Below, piece after piece: positions 23,040 through 35,470 of a DNA stretch of 64,000 bases. A model generated the notes under the pieces. The model was not told where the DNA came from. It did no database searches and was given only the letters and a program-made list of their open reading frames with translations. Positions within the stretch are counted from its first letter, which is position 1; every line of letters starts with the position of its first letter. The DNA comes from Mytilus edulis (Eukaryota > Mollusca > Bivalvia > Mytilida > Mytilidae). The stretch spans positions 65,527,674 to 65,591,673 of the forward strand of contig NC_092350.1 in the NCBI RefSeq assembly GCF_963676685.1. The letters are read 5' to 3'. The translations under genes and the position numbers were made by a program.

Positions 23040-25398
23040 TATTGCATGGTATTTTCTCAATATATTGTTGGGAAAAAATGTCACATTTGTCAACAATTGA
23101 AGCATAAAAATAAATCATCATCAAAGTAAATTCTTTCACAATTGAAAGATTTGTAAGGGTAAAAAATAAAGTCACACCATTTTATATTGCACACTCCCAT
23201 TTGTCCCTGAATCTGTGTGTACCATGGCGAACTTTGTTTGAGGCATACATTTTAATTTTAACGAAACATAGGTGATATTTTTTGTCAGTATGTCTTCATA
23301 TTTCTTGTGGAGTTGAATCTTTAAATGAAAAGCCACATTTGATTTCAATCAAGCCTTTTCCACAACATTTACAACAAATTATTCCATCAGGTGATGCTCC
23401 TTAAAATAGATTAGCTTTAGATACATTAAGACCACATAAAGATATCTTAGCACATTTATGTTTTTTTTATAATTCTGAAAGTATAAATGTCTTGCAATTG
23501 GTTCATTGTTGATTCCATATTCCATTGCTGGTGTATTAATTTTGTTGTTTTGCTGTAAACTATTTCTTTAAATGTAATTGTCTTTCTCATCTCCAAATTT
23601 AAAATGTAAAACAGAATGAAATAAAGATGCTGTAATTTTTCCAACTCTGTAAAAAAACCACTCCAGATTTTCAGCTTGCCCGCTTGTTCTTGCTTGGATT
23701 TGGTGTATTATGTCATCATCATGATACAATTTAATAAAGTCTAAAAAATTACTACCATTATCTTTGATTTTATCAGCTAATTGTTTCATTGACATAGGGA
23801 TTTCAACTTCACCGTCACTTTCGTCACTGGAAATTTCTAATATATGTGAAAAAACCAATTTATTTATTTTACACAAATTATAAACACGCTTTTCTATCTC
23901 ATGTTCTGAAAGTTTTAATCCTGTTGAAGGTGTATAATGCGAAGAATGCGGTTCTACTGGCAAAGAAGATGAAGGGTTATTTCTAATATCGATTTTATTA
24001 ATTGTCAGTGGTTCTGACAATTTTCTTGCTCGATATCAGGTACATGGGACACCAGTACCAACTTCTGTATTTCTGTCTCTGTGGTCTCTGTGTCTTCTTG
24101 AAGAGTTTTCGAATGAGAACAGGAGAGCTGTAATATGCCTGCAGGTACCATTATCACTGAAAAGTACACTACATGTACATTTACAATATTACATGTAGGA
24201 TTATAACAACTGTAAATTTATAAACTATTGGGTGCATTTAAATTGTCATTGTGTAATTGAAGACTGAAAGTGGATTCAAAAGTTTTGCCATATTGAGAAA
24301 AAAACCCTGTTAAATTCATATGAAAAACAAAACAAAAGGCAAGTACAAGTGATTCCGATTATATATCATGCTGTATTTTTGCAATAAAACAACATAATAC
24401 ATGTAAGAACTAAATTCATAATATTCTATAGTTTAATGGTTAGTGTTTGGAAATATTTTGATAAATTCTGTGTAAATTATTACCCTAACCCAGATACAAA
24501 TTAAATACTTGTTTTCATGTTAAACTATATATTTATCAAGTCATATTTCTAGTATCAAAATTTCTAGTCCATCAACATCTTTATAAAAAATAAGATGTGG
24601 AATAAGTGCATCTGCCAATGAGACAACTATTCATACAAGTCACAATTTGAATAAAGGTCAAAGAACAGCCTTCAACACTGCACCTACATGTAGCATGAAT
24701 ATGGCTTTAAAATAAGCATGTGATGTTTAATTTACAGAGGTATATGTATTTTGTATTGATATGAAGAAATGAAATTAAAGCTGCACATGGTTTTGTTAAT
24801 TTCTTATAATTTTATAGAGGTAATTAAAAAAAATATTGGTAAGTTGAATGCCGTGCTTGATATATATATACCAGTTTTTTTAAGGTAAGACTAATCAACT
24901 TACACAACACAAGTGCATCCACCACTTCTTAAATGGCCTTCTGTTCCAACAATAACCCAGGGGTTGTAAGGGTTTTCTGACTGTCTTGTCTCGGAAACAC
25001 ATGCTGCTCTCACATAGACATATTCAGTGTTTATGAGTCTGTGCAATTTAAATTCATGAATGTGATTGGATGTATATAAATTGAATCCCTTATCTCTCCT
25101 GTAATTTGATAAACGTGACTCATTCCATTGACCAACTTTCATCAGATAGATTAAAATGTCGTATGATTCTATCAAAGGCAAATCCCGCAAATCAGAATTC
25201 CAGTTCAACACAGTTGTAATTTCTGTTAAAAATATTTAGCCCCATTCTCTTCGACTGTTTTTAGTCGTCCTGTGTTTGCGTAACTTCCAACCTCAATTCA
25301 ACAGCAATTTCACATAGCCTAACCAGCTGCTGCTTCCAATAAAGACTACATGTTATTCCTTGTTTTGTTAGGAATGTCTTCAGATCCGGTACGTGCAT
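23040..25398 (-). pseudogene. SAP-like/SWIM/YqaJ-nuclease transposon protein, dead, three exons
   Basis: Exon 1, from ATG 25398, reads MHVPDLKTFLTKQGITCS, then LYWKQQLVRLCEIAVELRLE (SAP-like). Exon 2 (25222-24904) carries SNHIHEFKLHRLINTEYVYV, RAACVSETRQSENPY and GGCTC, and ends at a perfect GTAAGT donor. Exon 3, from 24156 (CTTTTCAG acceptor), restores VVDNGTCRHITALLFSF, so the split CxC...CxH is a SWIM zinc finger. Then follow EWFFYRVGKITAS, PAMEYGINNEPIARHLY, GASPDGIICCKCCGKG, LIEIKCGFSF and WCDFIFYPYKSF, which is the YqaJ exonuclease core with D (SPDG) and E-x-K (EIK). Breaks: TAA in exon 1, TGA 24038-24036, TAA at 23570-23568, a frameshift in the T8 run 23461-23468, TAA at 23403-23401, and more beyond. 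Intron 2 contains a dispersed-repeat copy. Confidence 0.8.
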
Positions 25399-25399
25399 T

Positions 25400-26750
25400 C
25401 TTTCGAACTGGGAACATTATTATCCATTACAGTCGCCATTATTGACATTGACAACAAAAAAAACCAGAAGTAACGCTGTGGAATTTTTCTACGCCAGCTA
25501 TGCTTATCTCACCTCCACATACGAGAGGTCGACTAACCCGAAATACTACTATTATATCTAAAAATTTGAAATTGAAAATAGTCTGAATAATCAAAATATA
25601 AGAATGGTTAACGATTTTCTTACTACCTTCTTTATACAGAATGTGATCTAACATCATTTACATGCATCGGCATGCTAATAGAAGTCTGAAATTAAAAAAA
25701 TTTCGTTTACACATTGCACTAACGTTTTTTTCTTCTCATCTTCTCCATTCAGGTGTAAAGAATATATGCTATGACAAAGAACGTGATAACTGTAAAAATG
25801 AACATTTTGCGATGACATATTTCAATATCTAAAAAGTTCAGTCGTTTTCCTTATTGTATTATTGAATAGTTTGGAAATTGATCAGATACTGTAGTTTTAT
25901 TTGACGTCCTCTTAACATTTGTTAGTAATTTTCATGATAAAGATGTAAAGAAAAGAACATAATTTTTATTCATTTTTTTTTATCATAATCAAACACAACC
26001 GCAATCTTTCTTGTTGCCCTTTAACTTATGGTTTTGATGTATACTCTTTATGATTACAACGACAAGAAAAAACGGAAAGATATCTAGAGAGCCAGATACT
26101 AATTTGAGGAATAAGCACGTTTCCATCTCATATGTCAGATATCCAGTTCTAAATCCACAAAATAACGCTACAAAACACTCAAAGATAAACAAGTTAAACA
26201 GGTAACCCCTTTCAATTTAAAAGAAATCAATTGAAAAAATGATGATGAAAAAAATCTCCTTTTTATGCAAATATAGCATACATCTGTAGCAAGGATGACT
26301 TTTGACTGTTTTTTAGTCAACATTTCATTCCATTGCTATACAATGTTGCATATTGGCTTTTGAAACCATTGATCTTGAATGTTTAATTACATTGATATAC
26401 ACAGATATAATGTTGTATGTCATTGGCTTTTAAAACTTTTATCTTTGTCGTACTGGCATCATTTTATATTGCAACAACTGTTGTGAACAGTACCGGTATT
26501 CACTATCTTGCTAGTAATTATAAAAAAGAGAAACTTACAAGTTGCACTGTGCCCTTCAGTGTGGAACATTTTTAACATGTCCTCACGGTGTATGAAACGA
26601 GAATACATGCCACTTAAAATGAACCCTATATTCTGTACTCAAACTGAGCTTAGACAGACACATAATTACCGAGTTTATGCTCACTAACAAATCATACTTA
26701 TACTTCAAAAAGCGCAGTTACCATTAAAACAAGGAACATGTTTCTTCTTA
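25400..26750. other. gene-free stretch
   Basis: No exon is recognised. The part up to about 25660 may still be the 5' flank of the transposon relic. The rest is AT-rich with no recognised repeat. Confidence 0.45.
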
Positions 26751-26754
26751 AGAA

Positions 26755-26915
26755 ATAAAAAAAAAAGATGTGATAGTAATTGCAGATGAGACAACTCTCC
26801 ACAAGAGATAAAAAAAAAATGACGCAACAAAAAACAACTATCGGTCACCGTACGGCCTTCAACAATGAGCAAAGCCCATACAGCATAGTCATCTTTAAAA
26901 GTCCCCTAAATGACA
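26755..26915 (-). repeat. mussel dispersed repeat, inverted copy
   Basis: Reverse-complement copy of the 3062 family: aaaaaagatgtgatagtaattgcagatgagacaactctccacaagag, then ccgtacggccttcaacaatgagcaaagcccatacagcatagtc. It matches the parent word by word. Confidence 0.75.
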
Positions 26916-28240
26916 ATGTAAAACAATTTAAACGAGAAAACTAAAGTCCTAATTTATGCACAAAAAATGAACAAAAAAGAAATATTTAACACATCAACAA
27001 ACGACAACCACTGAATTACAGGCTTCTTACTTCATTACTTGGGACAGACACATACATACAGATTGTGGCGGAGTCAAACATGTTAGCGGGATCCCAACAC
27101 TCCCCTAACCTAAAACAGTGGTATAACAGTACAACATAAGAACAAACTATACAAATCAAATGAAAAAGGCTTAACTCATCAGATTGATAAACATACAAAT
27201 GGAATTGACCGGCTACTTGTACATCCCAACAACAAAAAGACACTAGGTACAGATCTGAGAGTACTCACAGTAAACTGACAGCTAGTTCAAAGCCACTTAC
27301 AACTAATAAAAAATTTAAGACTTGATTATCAACACGAAAACCAAATCCTGCAAATAAAAAAAAAAAAAAAAAAAAAACCGAAGAGGATAACGAAAGCGAT
27401 ATTGACATTAAACACATGGAAACAAACATTCAAACATGTAAATTTTATATTTTATATTTTTTTTCAAATACATATCGTTTGACAATTACTAGTATTCAGT
27501 TAAAGAAAACAACATCCAACCCATAAAGGTTATTGTGTGTCTTTTTATGTTGTTATGTAACACTACTGTTTTAGGTTAGAGTGAAAGTTTGAGCCTATTA
27601 AGACGTTTATAACGCTGTATTGTATGCACCTGTCCTTAGTCGGGAGCCTGTTGTTTAGTGGCTGTCGTTTGTTGCTGTGGTTGATATATAATTGTTTTTC
27701 GTTTCTCGTTCTTTTATATAGATAAGACCGTTGTGTTTCCTGTTTGAATAGTTTTCCACGAGTCATTTTAGGGTCCTTTATAGCTTGCTGTTTGACGTGA
27801 GCCAAGTAGTTTCCATGTTTAAGGCCGTACTTTGAACTATAATTGTTTTTTTTTTTTTGACATATTAAGACTTGGATGGACAGTTGTCTTATTGACACTC
27901 ATACCGCATCTTTGTATTTATACTTAGCTTGGTAAATGTACATGCATTGCTCCATTAATGTCATATACATTTTAGTTTTAAGAAACTCGTTACAGTTGAC
28001 TTGGTACATCCCCTTTCTAAGATTTTATTAAAGCTTAGGTATACTAATTTTCTATTTATTTCTGTTATCTTCTATTTATGGCTATTTCTCTGTCGATTTG
28101 CGTTGTCTCTATTGGAACGAACATACGTTTAAACTCCACAAGGAAGTGACATTTTGGAAATGTGAACATTGTTTGTATGACAACGAAAGATAATTTGCAC
28201 TTTAGGTATTACACGGTGTACTTTAATACACAGATTTTGA
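26916..28240. other. gene-free stretch with poly-A tract and repeat scrap
   Basis: There is a pure poly-A run at about 27357-27377. A 3'-end scrap of the 3062 repeat family (tggacagttgtcttattgacactcataccgcatctttg) lies at about 27875-27915. No exon is recognised. Confidence 0.5.
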
Positions 28241-28241
28241 A

Positions 28242-28640
28242 ACTCCAAAATTTAAGACTCACGTCTCACTGTAAAAAGTTTAAATTTATCTAATAACCTT
28301 GATTATTGTCAAGATTACCGAATTCAGTTTATACGTAGACGTTTACATGCTCTATCTATGTTTATCATTTGAACCTACATTTTTATTTTAAAACGGACGA
28401 AATTTATATAGAGTTTTATAATTATAAGGTGACTCTGAAATTAAGGACTTACGGCTAACAGTAAAAAGGGGTATGTTTGTTTTAATTTATCTTATAACCC
28501 TGATTATTGTAAAGATTAATAAAATTACTTTATGTGATGACCTACATCTATGTTTATTATTTGAATCCAAATTCTTTTTCTCAAGACAGATGGCCGAAAT
28601 TTATATTAAGTTTTATAATTCTACGTGACTCGAAATCTGA
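28242..28640 (+). repeat. two diverged ~195-bp tandem units
   Basis: Units 28242-28432 and 28434-28640 share the order aagac(t) ... cac/cggct, gtaaaaa.g, tttaatttatct.ataacc.tgattattgt.aagatta, ctatgttta..atttgaa.c, gaaatttatat, gttttataatt. A weaker relative of the opening lies at about 34385-34465. This is an old local duplication; no coding content is seen. Confidence 0.6.
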
Positions 28641-29237
28641 TTTAAGGCAACATACAAGCAACACACAGGTTATTTTAAAATGTTCAACAGATAATTTGCA
28701 GTCATACTGTAGTTAGAGATCAAAGTATGAAACCATGTGAACAAATTTTAAGACTGTTTGATTGACGGACTGCAATATCATTAAGAGTAAAGAAAAACAA
28801 ACTTTATTTATTTTGTTTTTTGTTGTAAAATCAAAGAATACTGTCAACGCAAAATCGGTTTAGAGTTTATACTTTCTCTAGAATTTCTTCCATTATGTTG
28901 ATTATTGTCATGTTGTTTTTTACTATTTGGACTCCAAAATCATAGTTGTCTTTATTTTATATTTGAATCTATCAGTATTAATTAGTTATTTAATCTTTAG
29001 TATATACTAGTCTATTTTCATTTATCATGAATTGCTTTCTAGGCCACTGCTACTAACACCTATCATGAAGAATAATGGAGTTTTTAACATACAGGACTAC
29101 CCGTTTATAGTTGAGACATGTTTTCTTATCTATCTGTCAGTTTGGGGCACTTGATATATTATGGAGGTATATGTCTATATCATCTTTAAATAACCTTTTA
29201 GTTGTATTTGCTTTTAAGCTGAAACAAGAGAATATTG

Positions 29238-29238
<1 letters not shown>

Positions 29239-29271
<33 letters not shown>
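29239..29271. repeat. (AT)n microsatellite
   Basis: About 33 bases of uninterrupted AT repeat. Confidence 0.95.
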
Positions 29272-29272
<1 letters not shown>

Positions 29273-30150
29273 ACATAAGAATATTTCGTATTCTTTTTAC
29301 TTAATAGGATTTATTTTGCAATACCTGAACAATTATTCTTCCGCTGAATAGAATTTTTGATAAAGTAAGAAAATCAATTGAAAAATATTCAATAATCTAT
29401 AGTTATGACAAATAGGAATAAAAGAACAGTTTTGAGCAACAGACGGTGTCTACGCAATTATTTATGCTCTTGTTGTGTCCCAAATCTATATGGACATTGA
29501 GACAAATGTATCAGAATTAATCAAGATATGCCACCAAAACCACTTTTTTACAAATATTATACCACCAAATAAGTAGAAGCATAATATCAAATAGGTCTTC
29601 ATGTACAAAAAACTTATTTTGCCTGAATTTATATCTCCCAAACGTTGATTTAGGTTGATAACTAAACAGCCATTGACCAATCAGATCGGTATAAGATTGT
29701 TAACTGTTTAATACACGCTTGTTTGTTAAGCTGTGTAGTATAATTTACTTCATTGTTCAATAACTATTACTGGACAAAACATAAATAAAGAAGCTTATGA
29801 AGTTATAAAGGATGTCTGAAATTCGTCAACAATCAAAACTCTGCCGACTGATAGTTTCGTCTCCATTTGTGTGTCTTATGTAGACAATGCAAAACGTTTT
29901 TTGTAAGTTTAAACTTAAAAACCAACAACACAAAAACACCAAACTAATAAACAGTTTTTCTAGAGCGCAACATTTAAGCCTGTAGTTTCTGTATATTATT
30001 CTATTTCTTTGCATATCATAGTGATTGCATTGGACATCATCACTAAATATCTGACCGTGAAATTGAATGAGTCTTTTTTATCTCGTGATTCGGAATGGTA
30101 GCAATATAGTATGTATCATTGTCGTTTTATAAAGTTATCAAAAGTACCAG
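29272..30150. other. gene-free AT-rich stretch
   Basis: No exon, RNA gene or classified repeat recognised. The minus-strand open frames at 29486 and 29826 look like chance. Confidence 0.45.
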
Positions 30151-30305
30151 GTTTATAATTTGATACGCACGACGCGCGTTTTGTCTACATAAGTCTCATG
30201 AGTGATACGCATATCAAAACAGTAAGAAAGCCAAAACAAGTACGAAGTTAAACAGCATTGAGGACGCAAAATTTCAAAAAATGTGCCATATACGGCTAAG
30301 GTTAT
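30150..30305 (-). repeat. mussel dispersed repeat (ATGAGACTTATGTAGAC family), inverted
   Basis: The sequence tttgatacgcacgacgcgcgttttgtctacataagtctcatgagtgatacgcat, followed by aaagccaaaacaagtacgaagttaaacagcattgaggac, is the inverse of the word GAGTCTTATGTAGACGAAAC at about 17045. I remember this block as frequent in mussel genomes. Confidence 0.6.
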
Positions 30306-31237
30306 AATGTTTTAGACATTTTAATCTACTTAATGGATCACAAAAACTGTTAAAAATATTGAAAAGTCAGGAAGAAATTAATGGAAAATATGAGCAGTTA
30401 TAACATGTTTTACTCATTATTAAAAATGTTTCATTCTGAAGTTTATTTTATGCAGCGCTTGAAGTCCTATCATACTTTTACAATGGAAGCGATGAATCAT
30501 TCAATTAGTCGGAGAAAAGGCATAACATGTATGGAAATAAATCAAAAGGTAACATTGTACATGTATGAAAATAAACCTTATATATTCAAGATATCAGTTT
30601 TGTGAGACATGAAAAATACACTATATGATAAATGACAAAAAAATAACATAATTTCATGTGGAACCTGTGAAACACATCGATAACATTTATAACTATATAT
30701 ATTTGAAATGTATGCACTTACTTCTTCTAAAAATGATCCCTTGTCGTCGAAAATAACATTACATACATTTTTATACTGAACTACTTTATGATATAAAAGG
30801 AAAAACTAATACCAAACTTCAAGGCAAGCTAGTTGAACCTCCCACTTGAGGGACAGTCGTTTATAGTTCTATGATATTGACAAAATTGGGTTCGATACCC
30901 AAACCGACATAAACCGACATAATATATATATGACAATAATCACTTTATTCTAATCGTACAAGTATTTTGAAAGTACCATTTGGAACTTGTTTTATATTTC
31001 CTGAATCATCCTCTGACTAATATTAGATGAATAAACATCTTTCATTTGTTATTTGATTCCTCATCTGTTGACATGTATTGTATCATTTATCATTTAGCTT
31101 TAGCATGTTTAGTAAAATGACAACAAAAAATGCCAAATCTTTAAATGAATGATTTATGGTATTCGTGTTAATTTTACTTAATGTGCAATATTGGATTTAA
31201 ATTCTTTGTTAAGTACTGTATTTTTTGTTTATTACAG

Positions 31238-31335
31238 CTGTAAAGCAAATGTCTGCTGATTTAGGTAAAGTACCAGACGATCAACCAATTTTGTTGGTTC
31301 CACCACCACCACCCGATCCACCAAATCCACAATGA
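31238..31335 (+). CDS. last exon of an unknown gene, proline-rich C-terminus (paralogue of the gene at 37.2-47.6 kb)
   Basis: A strong acceptor (TTTTTTGTTTATTACAG) opens a phase-1 exon encoding VKQMSADLGKVPDDQPILLV followed by PPPPPDPPNPQ and TGA. It aligns residue by residue with the last exon at 47498-47601: xxQMS...K...DQPxxxVPPPPPDPPNP. Both have the same phase, acceptor position and stop region, so the two are clearly paralogous. AATAAA at about 31574 could end the transcript. I did not find convincing upstream exons for this copy, so it is either the end of a gene with distant exons or an orphan left by a partial duplication. Function unknown. Confidence 0.65.
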
Positions 31336-33660
31336 TGTTATTATGAAGTAGACATTTTTTTTAGATTCAACTGCGTCGTACAATCTTTTTTGTCCATTTT
31401 ATACTGTCGAATTAAAGCCTATTGATTGCGTTCTATTGATAAAACATTTGCCTGAAATTGAACATATTTCCTGCTTAGGATATCACGAATTCATGATCAT
31501 GATCATAGTCCCATTTCTTTCTATGTGTTATTCTGCAAATTCAAGCATTATCGACTACTTTGTTTTAAGTTCAAATAAAGTGGCATTTATTTCATGTCAA
31601 AACTATGCCTCATCCTGACTGCTACTGGAAATTACAACATACCTTTCATAGCATATTAGAGCGTACTGTTTCCCAAAAGTTAGATAGTAAAAAAACAGGT
31701 ATTTTTGATGTGAACAGCAGGGCAAATGCGCCCTCTTCTCGTGATTGTGTATACTGTTTAATATTCAAAATAATCTGTCAATAAGGGTGCTACAGTGATT
31801 TTAAGTCCCCAAGCTTTTTTTATAAACAAAAACTTCCAAAATTTTTTACCCTTTTGACAAAGATACAATTAACAGAAGGAACACCTTTGTTTGAATTATG
31901 TAATATGTTCCGACCGGGCCCGAATTAGTGGTTCTATACCGACTTGCAAGTATTCTGTCAATTTTCATTAAACATTGCTTATTCTTCTTTTAGTACAAAA
32001 TGTAGTTTTTTTTTGTTTGTCATACTGTTTTCTATTTTTCTACAAAACAACATAAATTAGTTCCTTCTCATATAATTCCAGCTTTTTTTTATGCTATTGT
32101 GAGCTTTAAAAAAATACCTTCATATTTTTCCTTCGTTATACATGCAAACGTATAACTAATCTTATATTGAATTATAATAAATCGTTGTTGTTTTAATATT
32201 CATTCCTTGAAAAACAATAACGACTAAATCAAAAGCAATTTAAGTATACCATTGTTATTTAATAAAAAAAAAAAAAAAAAAAAAGAAGAAAAATTGGCTT
32301 GAGATCGAGAGGTTGTTTATTATGTAACGAATACATAGGTCAATATCAATATTATACAAAAGACCTGGCCGGAAAAGACGATGTAAATTAAAACCTATCA
32401 TTTAGTTTTTGAACCTATACTTAATCTTTTAACTAAATAAACTTATTATTGTATAAGTACCATTTAAAATTTCACCATGTTTCTAAACTCTGATTCAATT
32501 AAAAGTCGAGAACAATATTTACTCTGCTAGAGTTTCAGAGTAAACATAAGGTTTAAGAAATGTTTCACGTATTATACACCTTCTCCAGTAGGCTGAATTT
32601 ATTTCCTGGAAACTTACATTTTTTATACAAATAATGAGATGTTGTATGATTCCAATGTGACAATTCTCAACGAGAGACAAAATGATAAAATGAAGCTTCT
32701 TTTTCGATTTAACATTCTCTGGTTTATCCCTCTTGAGAGACATGAGTTGTTTGATTTAGAAAAAAAAATTCATGTAATATCATAACTAAAGTTAACTTGG
32801 AATGATTTACTTGAAACTTTACATTACTATTGGGATTGGTGAAAAAGTATTGATTTATATGTCATTTCAGAATTATGGGATATGGGCTCTTGGATAATTC
32901 AAAAATAATCTTTTCAAAATATGATGCACTAGCTCAAATTGTAATCAACATACTTATTTGCTTTTGATTTAAAAAAAAAACAAACAACTATATGGTCTTT
33001 CGAGAGCAAGAGTCTTCTGTTATCATATTGATTCAATATTTAGACGCCTATGGTAATCTTCATGTATATTTTTTAACAGAGCCATTTTATTATTTGGTTC
33101 CGGCATGATTGAATATCGTCTTGACATCCTACTGTATTCTTGCAACAATTTTAATGATAAATGTAAATATGTAGAGTAAAGGGAAATCATGTACTAGACC
33201 CATCTGCTTTTTCCTTTTGTTTGCCGATAATTGGAATCTTACAACTCTTATTCAACAAGGAACATTTGGGTCCAATTTTTCTTGGATTCAGTGATTTGGA
33301 TTGTTTGTTATGCTTTAATAATTTGTTACCTCAATCAATTACATGCAGCAACACAGTTTTAGATCTGGTTTTGGTCTGATTATATTCCTAACTTTACAGT
33401 TTTTGATATATCATTCTCATTATCCCCATAATGATGCATACATACGATTCTATCTTCATGTAACAGTATAAACGTATCTGATACCTTAACACTTCATATT
33501 AGCTTTCCCGACTACAAACTCAAAGACAGATAACAAGAATTATCTAGATTTGTTTCATAAAAAGACATGACCAACGTAATTTTCACAAATACTAGTATTG
33601 TTTTTAGGAAGGCAAACACCTTTTTTTGTAAAAATGCACATTATTCCCTTTTAAAATTCA
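31336..33660. other. gene-free stretch with poly-A tract
   Basis: A pure poly-A run at about 32264-32284 may be the tail of a retroposon. No exon is recognised. The short plus-strand frame at 31436-31618 lies just after the proline-rich exon but is not joined to it and shows no domain. Confidence 0.45.
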
Positions 33661-33678
33661 CAGAAATTTATATCTTAA

Positions 33679-33965
33679 ATGTGTGCGAATTTTCATGACG
33701 TAGATAAATACAATTATTTGAAAAAAGAGAAAATAAGGACTAAAACAGGGGCTTTTTGGACGAAATGTCCGGGAGCGAGGATACACAGCGAAATTGACAC
33801 CCTTCCGTTAAGTTGTTTTCATTCCAAAAAGGCACCAAGGTTTATACACAACAGGCTTCTAGATCAGAGATTGCGACTCATTAAAGTTATATTATCCAAA
33901 AACTGCTACAAATATATAATTCAAGAACAATTGGACCAGCACGACTAAAACTGACGTTTCAACAT
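33679..33965 (+). repeat. open stretch resembling a mussel repeat-borne coding fragment
   Basis: An 89-codon frame contains TKCPGARIHSEIDTLPLSCF and NRLLDQRLRLIKVILSKNCY, ending IIQEQLDQHD. I have an impression of this string as part of a repeated mussel sequence, but cannot assign a family. It has no start context or splice sites, so I do not call it a gene. Confidence 0.35.
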
Positions 33966-35215
33966 CAATTATACATAATTTATAATTTACTGAAGGTATT
34001 CCGCTATTTAGAATGGTATTTGCCATAAAATATTCATATTACAAGTATTTATATCATATCTTTTTTCTCTGTACAATTTGTGCTAGTATGCAAGTCTTAT
34101 TAAAACATCAAAATCTTAGTTCAATTTCTAATTCTTCGTGAACCTCTCCTGTTATCCCATTTTTTAAACATTGACATTCAATTGAAGTACATAATTATTT
34201 TTTAAATACGAAATATAATTTTCCGGCCTAGTAATTTCTAATTTTAGTAACAAATCGACTCGTTCATCTCAATGTCACGCACGTTTATTCTTTAGAAGAA
34301 GGTATTACCTGAATTTGAAAGTGACATTATTTACGGATGTTTATGTGTGAGTCATTGCGAGTTTGAACATTCACCATTTCATTATTTAAGACTCACTTTG
34401 ACATGTAGGGTATGTTTGTTTTAACTATATTATAATCACTATTGTTGCTAATATTAAATATTTAATGTACTATTACCTTGGCTAATTATGTTTAGAACTT
34501 TAAACGGTAAAAAAATATTTACGTTAAATATTTTTTTACAATGGACATGACAACATAGTTAGAATCTTATGTTATATTTTGTTAAGATATGTTTTTTCTA
34601 TTACATGGATTTGGCTATTACATTTAGGTCTACTTTTGACATTTATTTATTTACCGTTCTGGTCTTGTATACAAATCATTGGCTTTAACACATTTTGTTT
34701 TGAGTATTCTTGCTAAAATAAATTCCAGAAAATTGTTCGGACAAACCAAATTTATAACCAGTGTTTTTTTGTTTTTTTTATCTTAACTTCATTTTATGGC
34801 CATGTGAGCTTTTCTCAGCACTTCGTCCATCGTCTGTCGTCTTCCGTTATTTTTATAATCATTATTCTCCTCTGCAACTAATAGACCACATTCAACTACA
34901 CTTGGCTTCAAAATACTGGGGTATCTAGTTTAAATGTGTCATATGCGACCCCGCCTGTCAACCAAGAATGACCGACTTGGCTAAAAGTAAAACATAGAGG
35001 TAAAATGCAAGTTTTGTCTCTTATTTAGAAACTATTATTAATAGAAAATATCTGACAGAACAGAAATGTTTAGAATATGAAACTCTACCAATTTTGATTA
35101 CACGTCAAAACTCTCAGATGATTTCTTATAGTAGTTAATGGCTTTAAATGAAAATAAAATGTCTATTATCTTGAAGACTATAATAGAAAGAGAGAAACAT
35201 TGAGAGCAAAACTTA
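33966..35215. other. gene-free AT-rich stretch
   Basis: Apart from a short relative of the 28242 repeat at about 34385-34465, nothing is recognised. Confidence 0.45.
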
Positions 35216-35219
35216 TCAG

Positions 35220-35470
35220 CAAGTAAAATCACAAAAATACTGAATAGGAAAATTTAATAGGAAAGTCCATAATCACATGGCAAAATCAAATGACAAAACA
35301 CATCAAAAACGAATGGACAAGAACTGTTATAATCCTGACTTGGTACAGGCATTTTCAAATGTAGAAAATGGTGGATTAAACCTGGTTTTATAGCGCTAAA
35401 CCTCTCACTTTGTTGACAGTCTCATCACATTCCGTTATATTTACAATGATGCGTGAACTAAAAAGACATA
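35220..35470 (+). repeat. dispersed repeat (AATCACATGGCAAAATCAAA family), uninterrupted copy
   Basis: It contains cataatcacatggcaaaatcaaa, cacatcaaaaacgaatgg, cctgacttggtacaggcattttc, gtagaaaatggtggattaaacctggttttatagcgctaaacctctcac, gacagtctcatcac. A second copy at 44210-45600 is split by an inserted element, and a third fragment is at about 46095-46150. Confidence 0.75.

Noticed and set aside
28100-28190. Plus-strand stretch reading DLRCLYWNEHTF ... FWKCEHCLYDNE, similar to the CEHC end of the zinc-ribbon exon
   Set aside because: It has no splice acceptor or donor at the right places, a different spacing between cysteine pairs and only an 11-base identity, so it may be chance; it would matter only if transcripts join it to the exon at 31238.
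30456-30548. Candidate middle exon (acceptor TTTTATGCAG, donor AAAAG|GTAACA) before the orphan proline-rich exon
   Set aside because: Its only open frame ends in phase 0, while the next exon requires phase 1; joining gives an immediate stop.
30809-30905. tRNA gene suggested by GGGTTCGATACCC
   Set aside because: No acceptor stem or anticodon arm could be paired; more likely a SINE scrap.
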